Counted from the stretch's first letter, positions 1 through 10,345 are shown. The stretch is 64,000 bases of DNA from Rhizomys pruinosus (GCA_009823505.1 VZQC01006589.1:8743480-8807479); one strand, 5' to 3'. Made by a program: numbers and translations. Notes: generated from the sequence alone by a model not told the origin.

Positions 1-1640
1 CTGTAAAACCCATGGCAAATCACTTACACAATTGACTAGAGTCTATGCAGTAGCTGTATTCCTAATCATAAGTCAAAACAGAATGAGCTGAGCTCCTTGT
101 TTCTTTCTTGTGGTCTTTGGGTGCAATGAGTACAGTCTATATATAGAGAACACTAGTGTAAAGAGAAGAATTAGGAAGAGTAACAGGAAAAAGCCAGTCT
201 AACATAAACTCTGGATTTCAAGATAGTGATCTGATCAGAAGCAAGGCTTTCACAATAGCCATGATGACTTCTTGAACAAGTACTGCCCATAAGAATCATT
301 GAAATACATGACCGATATCACATAGCCTGAGGGAAACATCTCTGACAAATTATCTGAAGGATGAGTTTCTCTCCACCTATCTGAGCTCAAATAAGCAGGG
401 AATAGTCTTGACAAATCAAGAAAATGAATCTTATTTCTAATTTGTCTTTGTACCCAAGTGGTAGGTTTACGTTGTTTTATTTTTCTATTTCACAAGCACT
501 TCACATATGTGGACGTATTCCTCAAAAAATGTCCACATATGTGGACATCATCAAGGTCCAGATAATCAGGATTCCTTGGTACCTGCAAGGCAAAGCTAAG
601 GAGCCCATACCATAGAAGTCCAAACCAGGGCCTATGAAAGGGAAAGAGAATGTTGTTAATAATTAAAGCAGCATAACAGGAATAAACTAAGACTGTAATG
701 GATCAATGAAAAACATAGGTAAAATACCAAGTAAGCCATGTACATGAAATAATATAATTAAAATTTCCTACTGTAACTATTTCAACACTACTTGACTCAT
801 AAGGAAGGTTCTAGAACATCTTAAGACTGATTTATCATCAGTTAGATAAACAAAATGAATGTTCCATCTGGAGGATAGATGAAAATAAGAACACTTGAGT
901 CCAAAAGGGTCAAACTGTTCTCGTGTATAGGAACATGTTCAAAAGTGATTTCATTTTCTCACATAAAGAATATGATATCCCAGAGAACTTGCCCTCATTT
1001 CTTAAGGGAATATCCCCTTCATTTATTTCCTAACCTCACAGTGTAAGTCTATGGATTTTAATCACATATATGTTGATCACAGATGCTACTAATGAGTCAA
1101 AGCTCTGAGGCAGGTAGAGTGCATGATTTTTCCTGTATACCAGTGAATTTAGCTGCAAGGTTATTTCTACCTACAAAGATAATAAGGTAAGTTGCTTAAG
1201 GGTGTTGTTTCTTTTCAAGTGTTCTGCTGACCAGTGGTAGGCTACAGCATATCACATATAAATCCAACATCAGACAGGGGCAAGAAGAGTTCAAAATCAG
1301 AATGGGATTCCATCATTTGATCCTGACATGCTGTTCACTAGTCTAAGGCTGATAATCTACCAAAACAGAATTCCCTATTGTAAAAATAACAGAAGGTGAG
1401 TTCAGATACTTAACCTGCTGTGGACAGCAAGTTCTTTCATTTTTTAGAAAGACAAGACTTTAGGGGAAGACAGAAGACATGTGTATCCAGTTAGACAGGA
1501 AATTGATCCAGAGAATGAAAGATAGGGAAGCAAGTTGAGGTCTTAAAGTAAAGGGATTTATCCTTGGGGTGATACCCAGACATACCTCATTCATGCTATA
1601 AAGTTGACTATGGCAAGATTTCATATAACTCATGACATTT
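1..1640. other. Unassigned sequence, no gene seen
   Basis: AT-rich sequence with stop codons in all frames. I recognise no SINE, LINE, LTR or RNA gene. The longest frame (424-615) resembles no family I know. The only notable structure is a 20-bp perfect palindrome at 529-548. It may be unique DNA or a repeat too decayed to recognise by eye. Confidence 0.5.
529..548. repeat. 20-bp perfect palindrome
   Basis: The sequence atgtccacatatgtggacat equals its own reverse complement and is centred on a CATATG E-box core. A partial second copy of the same half-sites lies at 501-513 (tcacatatgtgga). No function can be assigned from sequence alone. Confidence 0.8.
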
Positions 1641-1649
1641 TGATGGAGT

Positions 1650-1776
1650 CTCCCTAGTCACAACCTACCTGGAAGTGAGTGTATAGACCAAACTGCCCTC
1701 AGTCTCACAGAGGTCCATCTCCCTCTGACTCCTGAGGGCTTGGATTAAAGGCACTTGCCACTATGCCTGGCCACGA
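1650..1776 (-). mobile_element. Decayed B1 SINE
   Basis: Antisense B1 signature: a diverged version of the gtctccctgtagcc block, then cctgagggcttggattaaaggc and a gccactatgcctggcc end. Several internal gaps and substitutions mark it as old. No TSD is visible. Confidence 0.6.
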
Positions 1777-1904
1777 TATATTTTTTAAAAACATAGTTAT
1801 GTATATTGAATGAAAACCACTGATGCCTTCATAGAATGCTAACAAGATAAAAAAATCCACACAAGGCTACAAGGAAGAGTCACAGAAATAACTTTATCAA
1901 CTGT

Positions 1905-2305
1905 TCTATTTTACTTTCCATTGCTGTGACAAAGCACTCTGACCCAAACCAACCTGGAAAGGAAAGGCTCTCAACTCCCAGGTCACAGTTCATCACCAAG
2001 CAATCCCAAAGTAGGAACTCAGGGCAGGAACCTGGAGTCAGGAGCTGAAGCACAGGCCATAGAAGAATGCTGCTTACTGGCTTGCTCTTATGACCCATGC
2101 TCAGCCTGTTTTCTTATACAATATACAACAACATGCCCAGAGGTGGCACTGCCCACAGTGGGCTGGGCCCTCCTACATCACTCAATAATCAAGAAAATAC
2201 CCCACAGACATGGCCACAGGCTATTCCAATGGAGACAACTCTCCAAACAAGGCTCCCTCTACCCAGGTGTGTCAAATTGACACTAAAGCTATACAGCACA
2301 TGAAT
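1905..2305 (-). mobile_element. Antisense solo LTR, ERVL/MaLR-type
   Basis: The reverse complement matches the LTRs at 33405-33648 and 34779-35385: the same acacctgggt, ggctgggccctcc, gcttactggcttgct and gtcaggagctgaagcacaggc blocks in the same order. No internal region is attached, so this is a solo or truncated LTR. Frames across it (1880-2098, 2097-2303) are incidental. Family assignment rests on the tRNA-Leu-like primer site of the related element at 33.6 kb. Confidence 0.65.
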
Positions 2306-2429
2306 TATTATTAAAGCAATTAAACCACCTCTAAAAATTAACAACTTCACCCAACCACCAATGAAGTACGTTTTGGGTTTAGACATTCAAAGCAGTCCAT
2401 TGAGTAAAGGACATTTTATTTACCTGCCC

Positions 2430-2503
2430 CCAAAAGCTCCATCAGGGTGGACAGGGCGAGATGGAGGTCAGTTGCTCACCTCATAATAGCCAAAAAGCAA
2501 AGG

Positions 2504-2545
<42 letters not shown>

Positions 2546-2745
2546 GAGAGAAAGAGAAAGGCTCCATTCGTGAGCTTTACCTTCCCTCTTGTTTCAGTCT
2601 ATCTGGACCTGCAGCACATTAGGTCACCTACATGGTGGTTGTGGCCCAGGCTAGCCTGCCCACTCTTGGGTATACAGGAGCAACTCCACAGCTCTCCCCT
2701 ACTGTAGCTCTCTGTAGTCTCCCTCTTACCTCAAAGCAGGATATC
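2430..2745 (+). repeat. GA-microsatellite-bearing repeat, copy 1
   Basis: Shares its layout with 4975-5300: a 'cacctcat' lead-in, an internal (GA)n run, then text close to cctttt..tatctggacctg and a 'ggt(c/a)cca/cct' stretch. The (GA)n run is 2506-2542. The two copies look like one interspersed repeat family with a built-in microsatellite. I cannot name the family. Confidence 0.45.
2506..2542. repeat. (GA)n microsatellite
   Basis: About 18 uninterrupted GA units followed by an impure purine run to about 2560. Confidence 0.95.
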
Positions 2746-3224
2746 TAGCTAGAGAGAGAGAAACATGGCATTCCCACATTTCTGTTGCTGATGGTTTCCA
2801 GGTTTACAAAATATAATGAGAAAGAAACTCTGACCCAGATTTAGTCATCTCAGTTTACCAACAAACACCTCAGAATTACAATATCAACGTTTCTTAAAAC
2901 TAGAAGGATAATTGCCTTATTATACTTTGCATGTAAAAAAATGAAGATGCTAAACGTGAGAAAGGTGACAAAAAACAGTAGTCACAAAGCAAAGGACTCG
3001 ATGGATATGTGTTGTCTTTGCCTTTGCTGGGATGAAATATCTGATTACTATACCAGCCTTCACCATATTATACCTATACTATATTACAGGGCTATAGTCA
3101 TAAAAACAGCCTGGTACTGCCACAAAAACAGACCCAAAGACCAATAGAACAAAATTAAAGATCCAAACTTGAGCTCATACAATTTCAGCTACCTCATATT
3201 TGACAAAGGAGCTGAAAAGACTCA

Positions 3225-3788
3225 ATGGAGAAAGACAGCATCTTCAGCAAATGGTGCTGCCAAACCTGGATCACCATTTGTAGAAGAATAAAATTAAACC
3301 CCTATTTCTCACCCTGTACAAAAATTCAACTCCAAATGGATCAAAGACCTCAGTGTGAAACCCAAAACTCTGAAGGTGATAGAAGAAAATGTTGGCAGCA
3401 ACCTACAAGACATAGGAAAGACTTTCTAAATCAAACAGCAGCTGCACAGGAAATAGGGTCAATAATTGATAAGTGGGATCTTATTAAACTCAAAAACTTT
3501 TGTGCAGCAAAAGAAACAATCAAGGAAGTGAAGAGAAAACCCACAGAGTGGGAGGAAATCTTCACCAGTGACACATCTGACAGACCATTAGCATCCAAAA
3601 TATATAAACTACTCAAACCACAAAGAAGTAAGGAAACAAATGACCCACTCAAGAGATGGAGTAAAGAGCTGAACAGAGACTTCACAAGTGAGGAAATAAA
3701 GATGACTGAGAAACATCTTAAAAACTGTTCAACATCATTAATAATTAAGGAAATACAAATAAAAACTAATTTAATTTTGTTTTCTTGA
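3225..3788 (+). pseudogene. L1 ORF2 C-terminal remnant
   Basis: A 187-residue open stretch of L1 ORF2 beyond the reverse transcriptase domain. Recognisable blocks are [34 protein letters not shown] and FCAAKETIKEVKRKPTEWEE, all shared with the L1-c and L1-b/d copies in this window. It has no endonuclease or RT domain and its start is merely the first Met after the preceding stop. It ends inside the inverted repeat at 3775-3823, where normal ORF2 text is replaced. It is a dead fragment. Confidence 0.85.
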
Positions 3789-3823
3789 TCTTAGCCAGTC
3801 TGGCTAAGATCAAGAAAACAAAA
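3775..3823. repeat. 23-bp perfect inverted repeat, 3-nt spacer
   Basis: Arms 3775-3797 and 3801-3823 are exact reverse complements separated by gtc. The right arm is ordinary L1 text (tggctaagatcaagaaaaca). The left arm replaces the cttaccccag-type sequence that other L1 copies carry here. Confidence 0.9.
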
Positions 3824-4754
3824 GACACCAAATGCTGGAGAGGTTGTGGAGAAAAGGGAACACTCACCCACTGCTGGTGGGAATGTAAACTCGTACAACC
3901 ACTATGGAAAGCAGTGTGGAAAACCCTTAAATGACTCAAAATGAGCTTACCACATGACTCAGTCACACCACTCCTGTGTATATACCCACAAGACTCATCT
4001 TACCACAGAGATACATGCACATCTCTGTTTATTGAAGCTCTCTTCACAATAGCAAAGGGCTGGAACCAACCCAAGTGCCCCTCAACCAATGAGTGGATAG
4101 AGAAAATGTGATACAGCTACAGATGGAGTTCTATGCAGTGGTAGAGAAAGATGACATCATGAACTTTGCAGGTAAATGGATGGAACTAAAAGACATTATG
4201 CTAAGTGAAGCAATACAGTCCCAGAAAAATAAATGATGAATGGTATCCCTCATTTGTGGATGCTAGCACGAAATATGTAGTAGTAAGGCAAACTGAGAAA
4301 TGTGTATATATGTATTTTCTTTTACCTGAAAGCCACTGTAGCATTATAATGTAAACAACTTAACAAGATCTAGAATTAACCTACCAATTATTTTTAGACT
4401 TTGTAATTGTGGTATATGGCTGGAGGGCATGTATGCATACTTTCAAGTAATATAAAATTAAAGGGGAAAAATGTAAAGTCCTAAACATGTTTTGGAATTA
4501 ACGTACAGTTTACTTTCAGATGTCATAATTTTGTTATATGTGTGAAGATCATATGTGCATATTTTGGAGCAATAAAAATTGGAGGGAACAACAACAAAAG
4601 AACTGGGTCAAAGAACTGACTGAAACAGTAAACTTCAGCCCCAAATAATAAACCTGTGCATAGAAAAATTTTAAAAAGACAACACTTCAATAAAAAACAT
4701 GAAGAAAAAGAACTATCTGACCTAACCAAGTTAGTGGGGTAAGAATTTTTTAGA

Positions 4755-4952
4755 CAGTAAGAGTTTTTTAGTTCAGTAGGCTTCAAACTCCTGATGTAGC
4801 CGAGGATGCCCTTGAACAACTGATCTTCCTGTCTCTACCTCCTCAGTAAATGGATTACAGGAGTGTGCACCGGATGGTGCTGAAGATCAAATCCAGGGCT
4901 TTGTGCATGCTGGACAGGTGCTCCATCAGCTGAGCTGTACCATAGCCCAGAG
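4755..4952 (-). mobile_element. B4-type composite SINE (ID + B1)
   Basis: On the plus strand a degenerate antisense B1 part (about 4770-4870, ending 'ggattacaggagtgtgcacc') runs into an antisense ID-like head (tgctggacaggtgctccatc, agctgagctgtaccatagcc). That order is the B4/RSINE1 architecture. Divergence is high. Confidence 0.6.
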
Positions 4953-4974
4953 AGAAAAATGCTTTCTGATCATA

Positions 4975-5057
4975 ATTTTCAAGATTTCAACTTATCGTGA
5001 TGGGGAGCGTGGGATGGAACAAAATAGTTCACCTCATGATGCCAGGAATCAGGGGAA

Positions 5058-5113
<56 letters not shown>

Positions 5114-5300
5114 TTAGTGGACTTTTTCCTTTTATTACATCTGGACCTGTAACATGATATGGTACCACCCACACACCCACATTCAAGGCAAGTCTTCCCT
5201 GTTTAGTTTATCCTCTCCAAAAACACATAAACAGATACACCCAGAGGTGTATCTAATCACTGAAGCACTGTGCAATTCAAACATCATGAAGCCCCTTCCA
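4975..5300 (+). repeat. GA-microsatellite-bearing repeat, copy 2
   Basis: Second copy of the repeat at 2430-2745, with a longer (GA)n run (5060-5107) followed by text close to 'ttacatctggacctgtaaca'. The downstream flank (5220-5300) has no clear counterpart in copy 1. Confidence 0.45.
5060..5107. repeat. (GA)n microsatellite
   Basis: About 24 pure GA units. Confidence 0.95.
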
Positions 5301-5356
5301 GCTTCTGCTTCTGTGGGTAGAAAGCTCTTGACTAGCTTACTAAGAAATGGAAACAT

Positions 5357-5545
5357 GGGACTGGAGAAGAAGCTCACAGGTTAAGAACACTGGCTGCTCT
5401 TGCAGAGGATCAGTTCCAGGGAATCCAACACCCTCTTCTGACCTCCGCAAGAACTGCATGACACAAGTACAGTTACATACAAGCAGGCAATACACTCTTA
5501 CACATAAAATATAAATAATAAATACAATTTTAAAAAGTAAAGAAA
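5357..5545 (+). mobile_element. B2 SINE with internal deletion
   Basis: The B2 head (gggactggagaagaagctca, ggttaagaacactggctgct) is followed directly by the 3' body (ggaatccaacaccctcttct, gacctccgcaagaactgcat) and an AT-rich tail. The segment with 'cccagcacccacatgg' is missing, so the RNA polymerase III B box is lost. Confidence 0.8.
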
Positions 5546-5990
5546 AGGAAACAACCTAAAAGTTCTTCAATCAATGAATGGATAATGAAAATGTGGTACT
5601 TTTACACAATGGAGTTTGACTCAGTGGTAAAGAAATTTGGAGGCATATGGGTAGGACTAGAAAGCGTTATACTAAGTGAAGTGACATACTCAGAAAGACA
5701 AGTGACATATGTTCCCCGTCATTTGTAGATCTTAGCTCCATATCCCTAGATGGGATTACATATCCTGATATAACTGCAGGAGCCAAGAAAATGGAAAGGA
5801 ACCCTGGGGGTTAAGGGGAAGAAAGAACTTGAGAGAGGGAGATAGCAGGAAACAGGTGTCATCAAGGGGGGAAATGGTGAAAAGAGGGGCAGTTAAATGG
5901 GGAAGGAGAGGGGGGCTAATACGGGGGAAAGAGAGTAGGAGAGGTAATTATTAGTGTTGTAAAAAATCATAGGGAAATTATTAGTTCAAA
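5545..5990 (+). mobile_element. Old L1 3' fragment with polypurine tract
   Basis: A short ORF2 C-terminal piece (matches to the 'aatgaatggataatgaaaat' and 'gtggtacttttacacaatgg' blocks of other copies) is followed by a 3'UTR with a G-rich polypurine region at about 5805-5945. That is the usual 3'UTR feature of mammalian L1. 5'-truncated and diverged. Confidence 0.75.
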
Positions 5991-6070
5991 ACCTGCTGAA
6001 AAATATGTGTGTGATTGAGATGGGAAGGAGAGGCACCAACTTAAGGTGAAAGGATGGGCAAAAAAAATAT

Positions 6071-6149
6071 GAGTTCAAAGCCAGCCTGGTCCACAGAGTG
6101 AGTTCCAGGACAGCTGGGGCTACAGGGAGACCCTGTCTCAAAAAGACCA
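6071..6149 (+). mobile_element. 5'-truncated B1 inside L1 endonuclease
   Basis: B1 3' half (gagttcaaagccagcctggt to gaccctgtctcaaaaagacc) flanked by aaaaatat on both sides (6063-6070 and about 6150-6158), a probable TSD within L1 text. Confidence 0.75.
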
Positions 6150-6676
6150 TAAAAATATTCCAAGCAAATGGTACCAAAAGGAAAGTAGGGGTTGCTATTT
6201 TAATATCAGATGAAATAGACTTTGAAGTAAAAGAAGTCAGAAAAAACAAAGAGGGGCATTGCATCTTTAGCAAAGGAACAATTAATCATAATAAGGTGAA
6301 AGGAAGCAACACACACCTATCAGTTATAACCTTAAATATTAATGGACTAAACTCCCCAATCAAAAGACATAGACTGGGAAATTGGATTGGGAAACAGAAC
6401 CCATCTATATGCTGTCTACAAGAAACACATCTTACCTTCAAGGATAGGCACCACCTTAAAGTGAAAGGATGGAAAAAAATATTCCAAGCAAATGGTACCA
6501 AAAAGAAAGCAGATGTTGCTATTTTAATACCAGACAAAATAGACTTCAAAATAGAAGCAATCAGAAGAGACAAAGAGGGCCTTATGAAAGGAGAAATTAA
6601 CCATGAAGACTTCACAATCATGAATATATATGCACCAGACTCTGGTGCACCAAACTTTATAAAGGCAATTCTCTAG
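6098..6676 (+). pseudogene. Chimeric B1-L1 endonuclease reading frame
   Basis: A 192-residue open frame. The first ~16 residues are read from the B1 insert, the next ~50 from a mid-endonuclease L1 segment and the remainder from a second L1 piece starting at the ORF2 N-terminus. Recognisable apurinic-endonuclease-like blocks are LNINGLNSPIKRHR, the QETHLT motif with its conserved Glu, and NIYAPDSGAPNF. It stops before GDFN (the stop lies in 'LxDLKAQ'). No active enzyme is expected; the frame is fortuitous. Confidence 0.75.
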
Positions 6677-6742
6677 GACCTCAAGGCACAGATTAACCCC
6701 AGCACACTCATAGTAGGGGACTTCAATACCCCACTGAGCCCT

Positions 6743-6964
6743 TTGGATGGGTCAACTGGACAAAGAATAAAGAGAGAGTCATCTGAACTCAATGATAGGA
6801 TACACCAAATGGATCTCACAAACATCTACCAAATATTCCACCCCAAAACCAGAGAATACACTTTCTACTCAGCACCCCACAGAACATTCTCCAAAATTGA
6901 CCACATACTGGTACACAGAAAAAAAAAAAACTCAATAAATACAAAAAGATTGAACAAGTTCTAG
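6743..6964 (+). pseudogene. L1 endonuclease C-terminal remnant
   Basis: Continues the same L1 copy after the stop near 6674: DGSTGQRIKRESSELNDRIH, TNIYQIFHPKTREYTFYSAP, and TFSKIDHILVHRKK. In the parent enzyme this is the last third of the endonuclease, before the final SDH motif, which is missing because the sequence jumps to 3'UTR at about 6963. Confidence 0.8.
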
Positions 6965-8390
6965 AACTAAGGTACCATTTATTTTCAGAGTTAGGAATTT
7001 TTGGTATATGGGTGGAGGGTATATGCATATTTTAGAGTAATATAAGATCAAAAGAATGAGGAAAAAACTAGTATGTCATGACATTATGTCTATCCACACT
7101 ATTTATTTTATGGGAGTGCTTCTTAGTATTTCTTATCCAAGGCTGCTTGAGCTTTTGTCCAAGCCTTTTCTAAAATATTATACAGTAGTTAAAAGTATCA
7201 GGCTGGTGTAACTTAGCCTTTCTGGATGCTCAATGACCATACTTAATGCCCATACCAATTTGGCCAACGGTCTTAAGTGATAACTTGGTTCCTTGCCCTC
7301 AGAGATCAACTAAGTCCCAGGGGACTATTCATGGGGACATCTCTTGAAATGTCCTGCAAATGTGAGTCACCAGTCTTCCTGTGCAGGGAGGTCTTGGAGA
7401 TCCACTAATGGGACTTCAGCCAGAGTCCAGTCTATAAAGAGGAAAGTCTGCTCATGCTTCAAAAAGGGAAGCCTTGGGCTGGAGAGATGGCCTAGCGGTT
7501 AAGAGCGCCGACCGTTCTTACAGAGGACCCGGGTTCAATCCCCAGCACCCACATGGTGGCCGAGAACTGTCTGAAACTCCAATTCCAGGAGAACTCCAGT
7601 TCCAGGGGAATCTGAGACCCTCTTCTGACCTCCGCGGCATTGCATGACATGGGTGCACAGACTTGCATGCAGACAGTACATTCATACACACACAGAAATA
7701 AATAAAATTTAAAAAAAAAAGGGAAGCTTGGTCTAGCAAGACCTGACTTTGTCCTCGAGTGGATGGGACTGGTAAATGAAAAGCCAAAATGAGCCAGGGG
7801 CTCCCTCCCCCACTCCAAAACCTAAGTGACCCCTAAGGACCAGATCCTCAACTGACCTTGAGAAAACAAAAACTTTGGTTAATCTGGGCTGACTCTGTGG
7901 CCTTAAACATCCAAAAGGAAATTATAACCAGAAATAAATAATTAGTAAGGCCTGAGAAATTGTACTTCAGGTATAAAACTTGAGATCTTAGTAAAAAGAC
8001 AAAAAGTAAAAATAAATTAATTAATTTAAGAGCACAGTTGTTTTGCAGGTCTTATTGGCAAATGCAGCTACCCTGTGGCTGCCACTGCTTTTGACATCCT
8101 TCAAAGACATGAGACACAGCTTTTCAACCTTCCAATAAGACTCATGTCTCTCTAAGAATCCTCCAAACCTTCAGTGCCAGATGGGGACTGCTGAGACATC
8201 CAGCTTGTGGACAAAACAAAACAAAGCAAAAGAAAAATGTAACGTATGCACACACATGAAAATTTTCAGCCTTGAACATGGAAGAACCTGGACATCATGT
8301 TAAAGTAAAATAAGGTAGACTCAAAAAGAAAAGCGTTACATAATCTCATTAGTATGTGAATCTAAAAGACCAAAAGGTCAAACAAAAATA
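6963..8390 (+). mobile_element. L1 3'UTR, long type (repeat A)
   Basis: 6963-7070 is the short L1 3'UTR text found at 47,885-47,990. From about 7195 it continues with a block of over 1 kb that also follows the L1-c 3'UTR at 48,060-48,870: shared text includes aggctggtgtaacttagcct, atggggacatctcttgaaat and cagatggggac. In L1-c this block lies inside the TSD-bounded insertion, so it belongs to the L1 3' region. Interrupted by a B2 at 7476-7715. The 3' limit is uncertain. Confidence 0.65.
7476..7715 (+). mobile_element. B2 SINE
   Basis: Complete: tRNA-like head (gggctggagagatggcctag), B box (gggttcaatcccc), body and A-rich tail. TSDs: aaaaagggaagccttg (7461-7476) and aaaaagggaagcttg (7716-7730). 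It carries the duplicated 'aactcca(a/g)ttccagg' segment seen in most B2 copies here. Confidence 0.95.
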
Positions 8391-8394
8391 TAGA

Positions 8395-8751
8395 TGTTAG
8401 AAACTGGAATTTTAACTCTCACCTGGGTTAGGACTCTCTCCCTCTCCCAGTAAATGTTAGGGTTAGGAGTTGAAGGAGTAGCAGGTAAGAAACAAAAGCA
8501 ACCAAACTCATACAATCCACATTGACTTTTATTAATGAATGAGGAGTAACAACTCACCAGTGGGAGAAGGCAGTAGCCACAGAGACCAGCAGCAGGGAGC
8601 TTAAATACCTTTGTGTATGTAAAGAGTCTTGGAGTGGGTAGGGGACTTAGGGTCTGAATTTCCCCTAAGGGTTTTGGAAGGGCCTGCTTGCAAAGGAGGG
8701 CCTGTTTGCCTAGCCTTATGGTTGGGGTTTATGGGGGGTACAGGACAGACA
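8395..8751 (-). mobile_element. Antisense solo LTR, ERVK-like
   Basis: On the minus strand there is a TATTTAA box (8601-8607) about 75 bp upstream of an AATAAA signal (8528-8533), the spacing expected of an LTR R region. Possible TG...CA ends are at 8751 and 8395. No TSD or internal region is seen. The family is a guess from general layout. Confidence 0.5.
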
Positions 8752-8760
8752 GAATTGCTT

Positions 8761-8941
8761 TAGCCTGGCTTAGTGGTGCACACATTTAATCCCAGCACTC
8801 CGGAGGCAGAGGCAGGAAGATCTTCGTGAGTTCAAGGCCAGCCTGGTCTACAGAGTGATTTCAAGGCCGGCTTGGTCTACAGAGTGAGTTCAAGGCCAGC
8901 TGGGGCTACAGGGAGACCCTGTCTCCAAAAGACCAAAAACA
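8761..8941 (+). mobile_element. B1 SINE with internal 29-bp triplication
   Basis: B1 flanked by the TSD aattgctt (8753-8760 and 8942-8949). The stretch ttcaaggccagcctggtcta plus cagagtga recurs at about 8831, 8860 and 8889, so this copy is about 50 bp longer than a normal B1. Confidence 0.9.
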
Positions 8942-9218
8942 AATTGCTTAATGGGTTAGTGCTTATGGAGATCTCCCTTCAATAGAGATAAAAAAATAAA
9001 ACAATGATCTCCAAGGTGAAGGGCATAGGATATAAATTATAAGACACAAGGTATAGCATGAATAAACCAGGAGAGTCTAGAGATCTAATGGACAGCATGA
9101 AGACCATAGCTAACGAAACTGGATTTCCTGTATTTAGAATTTGTGTTAAATAACTAACTCCTCTTGCTATCCAAAAAGTAACTAAAATGATAAATAGACT
9201 TGGTTCACTATAAAAAAG

Positions 9219-9275
9219 TGTGTGTGTGCACATGCGCACACACATGCGCATCTGTCTGTCTGTCTGTCTGTGTAT
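9219..9275. repeat. Alternating Pu-Py tract and (CTGT)n
   Basis: 9219-9251 is strictly alternating purine-pyrimidine (GT, GC and CA steps), followed by about five CTGT units. Confidence 0.9.
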
Positions 9276-9276
9276 A

Positions 9277-10345
9277 TATGTACATAGGTGAAGGCTAGAT
9301 ACGGAGCAACACAGTGCCAGGCAGGAGAAATCCTCCTTTGAGTTGTTGGTCAGGGCAGGTCAAGCGACTCTCCAAATAACACTAGCTATTGCCACAGCCC
9401 TTGATTACTTCCCAGAACTTGAAGGTAAGATCTTATTGCTAAAGACAGGACTCATTGTGGACAAAGGACTTGGAGCCATCAAGCTGGAACTGACATGGAA
9501 CCTTCCTCCCTGAAGACTAATTCTCATGTTATCAGAGGATGTTATACAAGCTGCCAAGGGAGAAAATCAAGCAGTGGTCCTACCCAGCTGTAAAGCCCAA
9601 TAAACAATGATTGCCCCAGCAAACTATTGGTATTGGTATAGTAGTGGTGCTTTTGTCTTGGGAATAATCAACTGCTTTCCAAGTGGAATTAAGGCCCATT
9701 CAAAGTGTACTGTAAAATAGCCAAATATACATGGATGGAGAGGCCATAGATCCTAGAGGGGAGAAAAAAAAACCCTATTTCTACCACATCCCTAGACCAA
9801 AGTAATTTCTTATTTTATTCTAATTATGCATGCTCATATTTACAGATAAGTATACCTTTCATCATTCATCAAAGAAGCTTCTTTTTGCAAGAGATGTAGA
9901 CTATTACAGAGTTCCAGGACTTGTCAAACTCAGAGAATAAGTGTCTGTGAGATGCTTAAACCTAAGTGGCAAATGTTCAATGCAACCTCTATCCATAGGA
10001 TGAATGCATCTCTCATCTCTCACCAGAAAATCCTCCTTCTGCAGTAAATGGTGATTAACACAGAAATACACAACTGACCAATTTACAGAGAACAAGATGC
10101 AGGGTGCTTATCCATGAATAGGACACCTATCTCAAATCTGTCTCCCAAGGCCCAGGGATCATTGCAGAAGCAGAGGTGGAAAGATTTTAAGAGCGGGAGG
10201 GGGTGAATGACCACAAGGAAACAGCCTTCCAGACAGCTGGTCACTTACTCATGTGAGCTCACAGCAGTGTGACAGCGTGCACAAATCCAGATAAAATCCT
10301 AGTATAGTCATGGGAAAGTGGTTAAGAAATCCAGTAGGTTTTACA
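9277..10345 (+). mobile_element. Family B retroelement copy
   Basis: Same order of blocks as 16,985-18,385: aggtgaaggct, ctttgagttgttgg, cccagaacttgaa, catcaaagaagcttctt, caagatgca, gggtgaatgaccacaaggaa and gagctcacagcagtgtgaca. The 3' end is missing: it stops where antisense L1 begins. Family B has no long conserved reading frame. See the copy at 16,905. Confidence 0.7.

Larger units (their letters stand above)
3060..4695 (+). mobile_element. L1 fragment: ORF2 C-terminus and 3'UTR
   Basis: 5'-truncated sense L1. From about 3075 the text is the C-terminal third of ORF2 (the '[17 protein letters not shown]' block at 3090-3147), running to about 4230, followed by a 3'UTR that matches that of L1-b/d at 53,060-53,520. 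Stops and frameshifts make it non-functional. The best open stretch is 3225-3788. The ORF2 segment around 3775-3823 carries an unusual perfect inverted repeat. Confidence 0.9.
6020..6963 (+). mobile_element. Rearranged L1 ORF2 endonuclease fragments
   Basis: Two endonuclease segments are joined out of order. 6023-6285 (interrupted by B1) covers the middle of the domain (KIFQANGTK..VAILISDEIDF). 6286-6963 restarts at the ORF2 N-terminus (TLNINGLNSPIKRHR, QETHLT) and runs through GDFNTPLSPLD to the IDHILVHRK block. At about 6963 the text jumps straight to L1 3'UTR, so nearly all of the RT domain is deleted. Two L1 copies or one rearranged copy are equally possible. Confidence 0.85.

Noticed and set aside
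8454..8472. Interstitial telomere repeat (gttagggttagg)
   Set aside because: Barely two units, within a candidate LTR.
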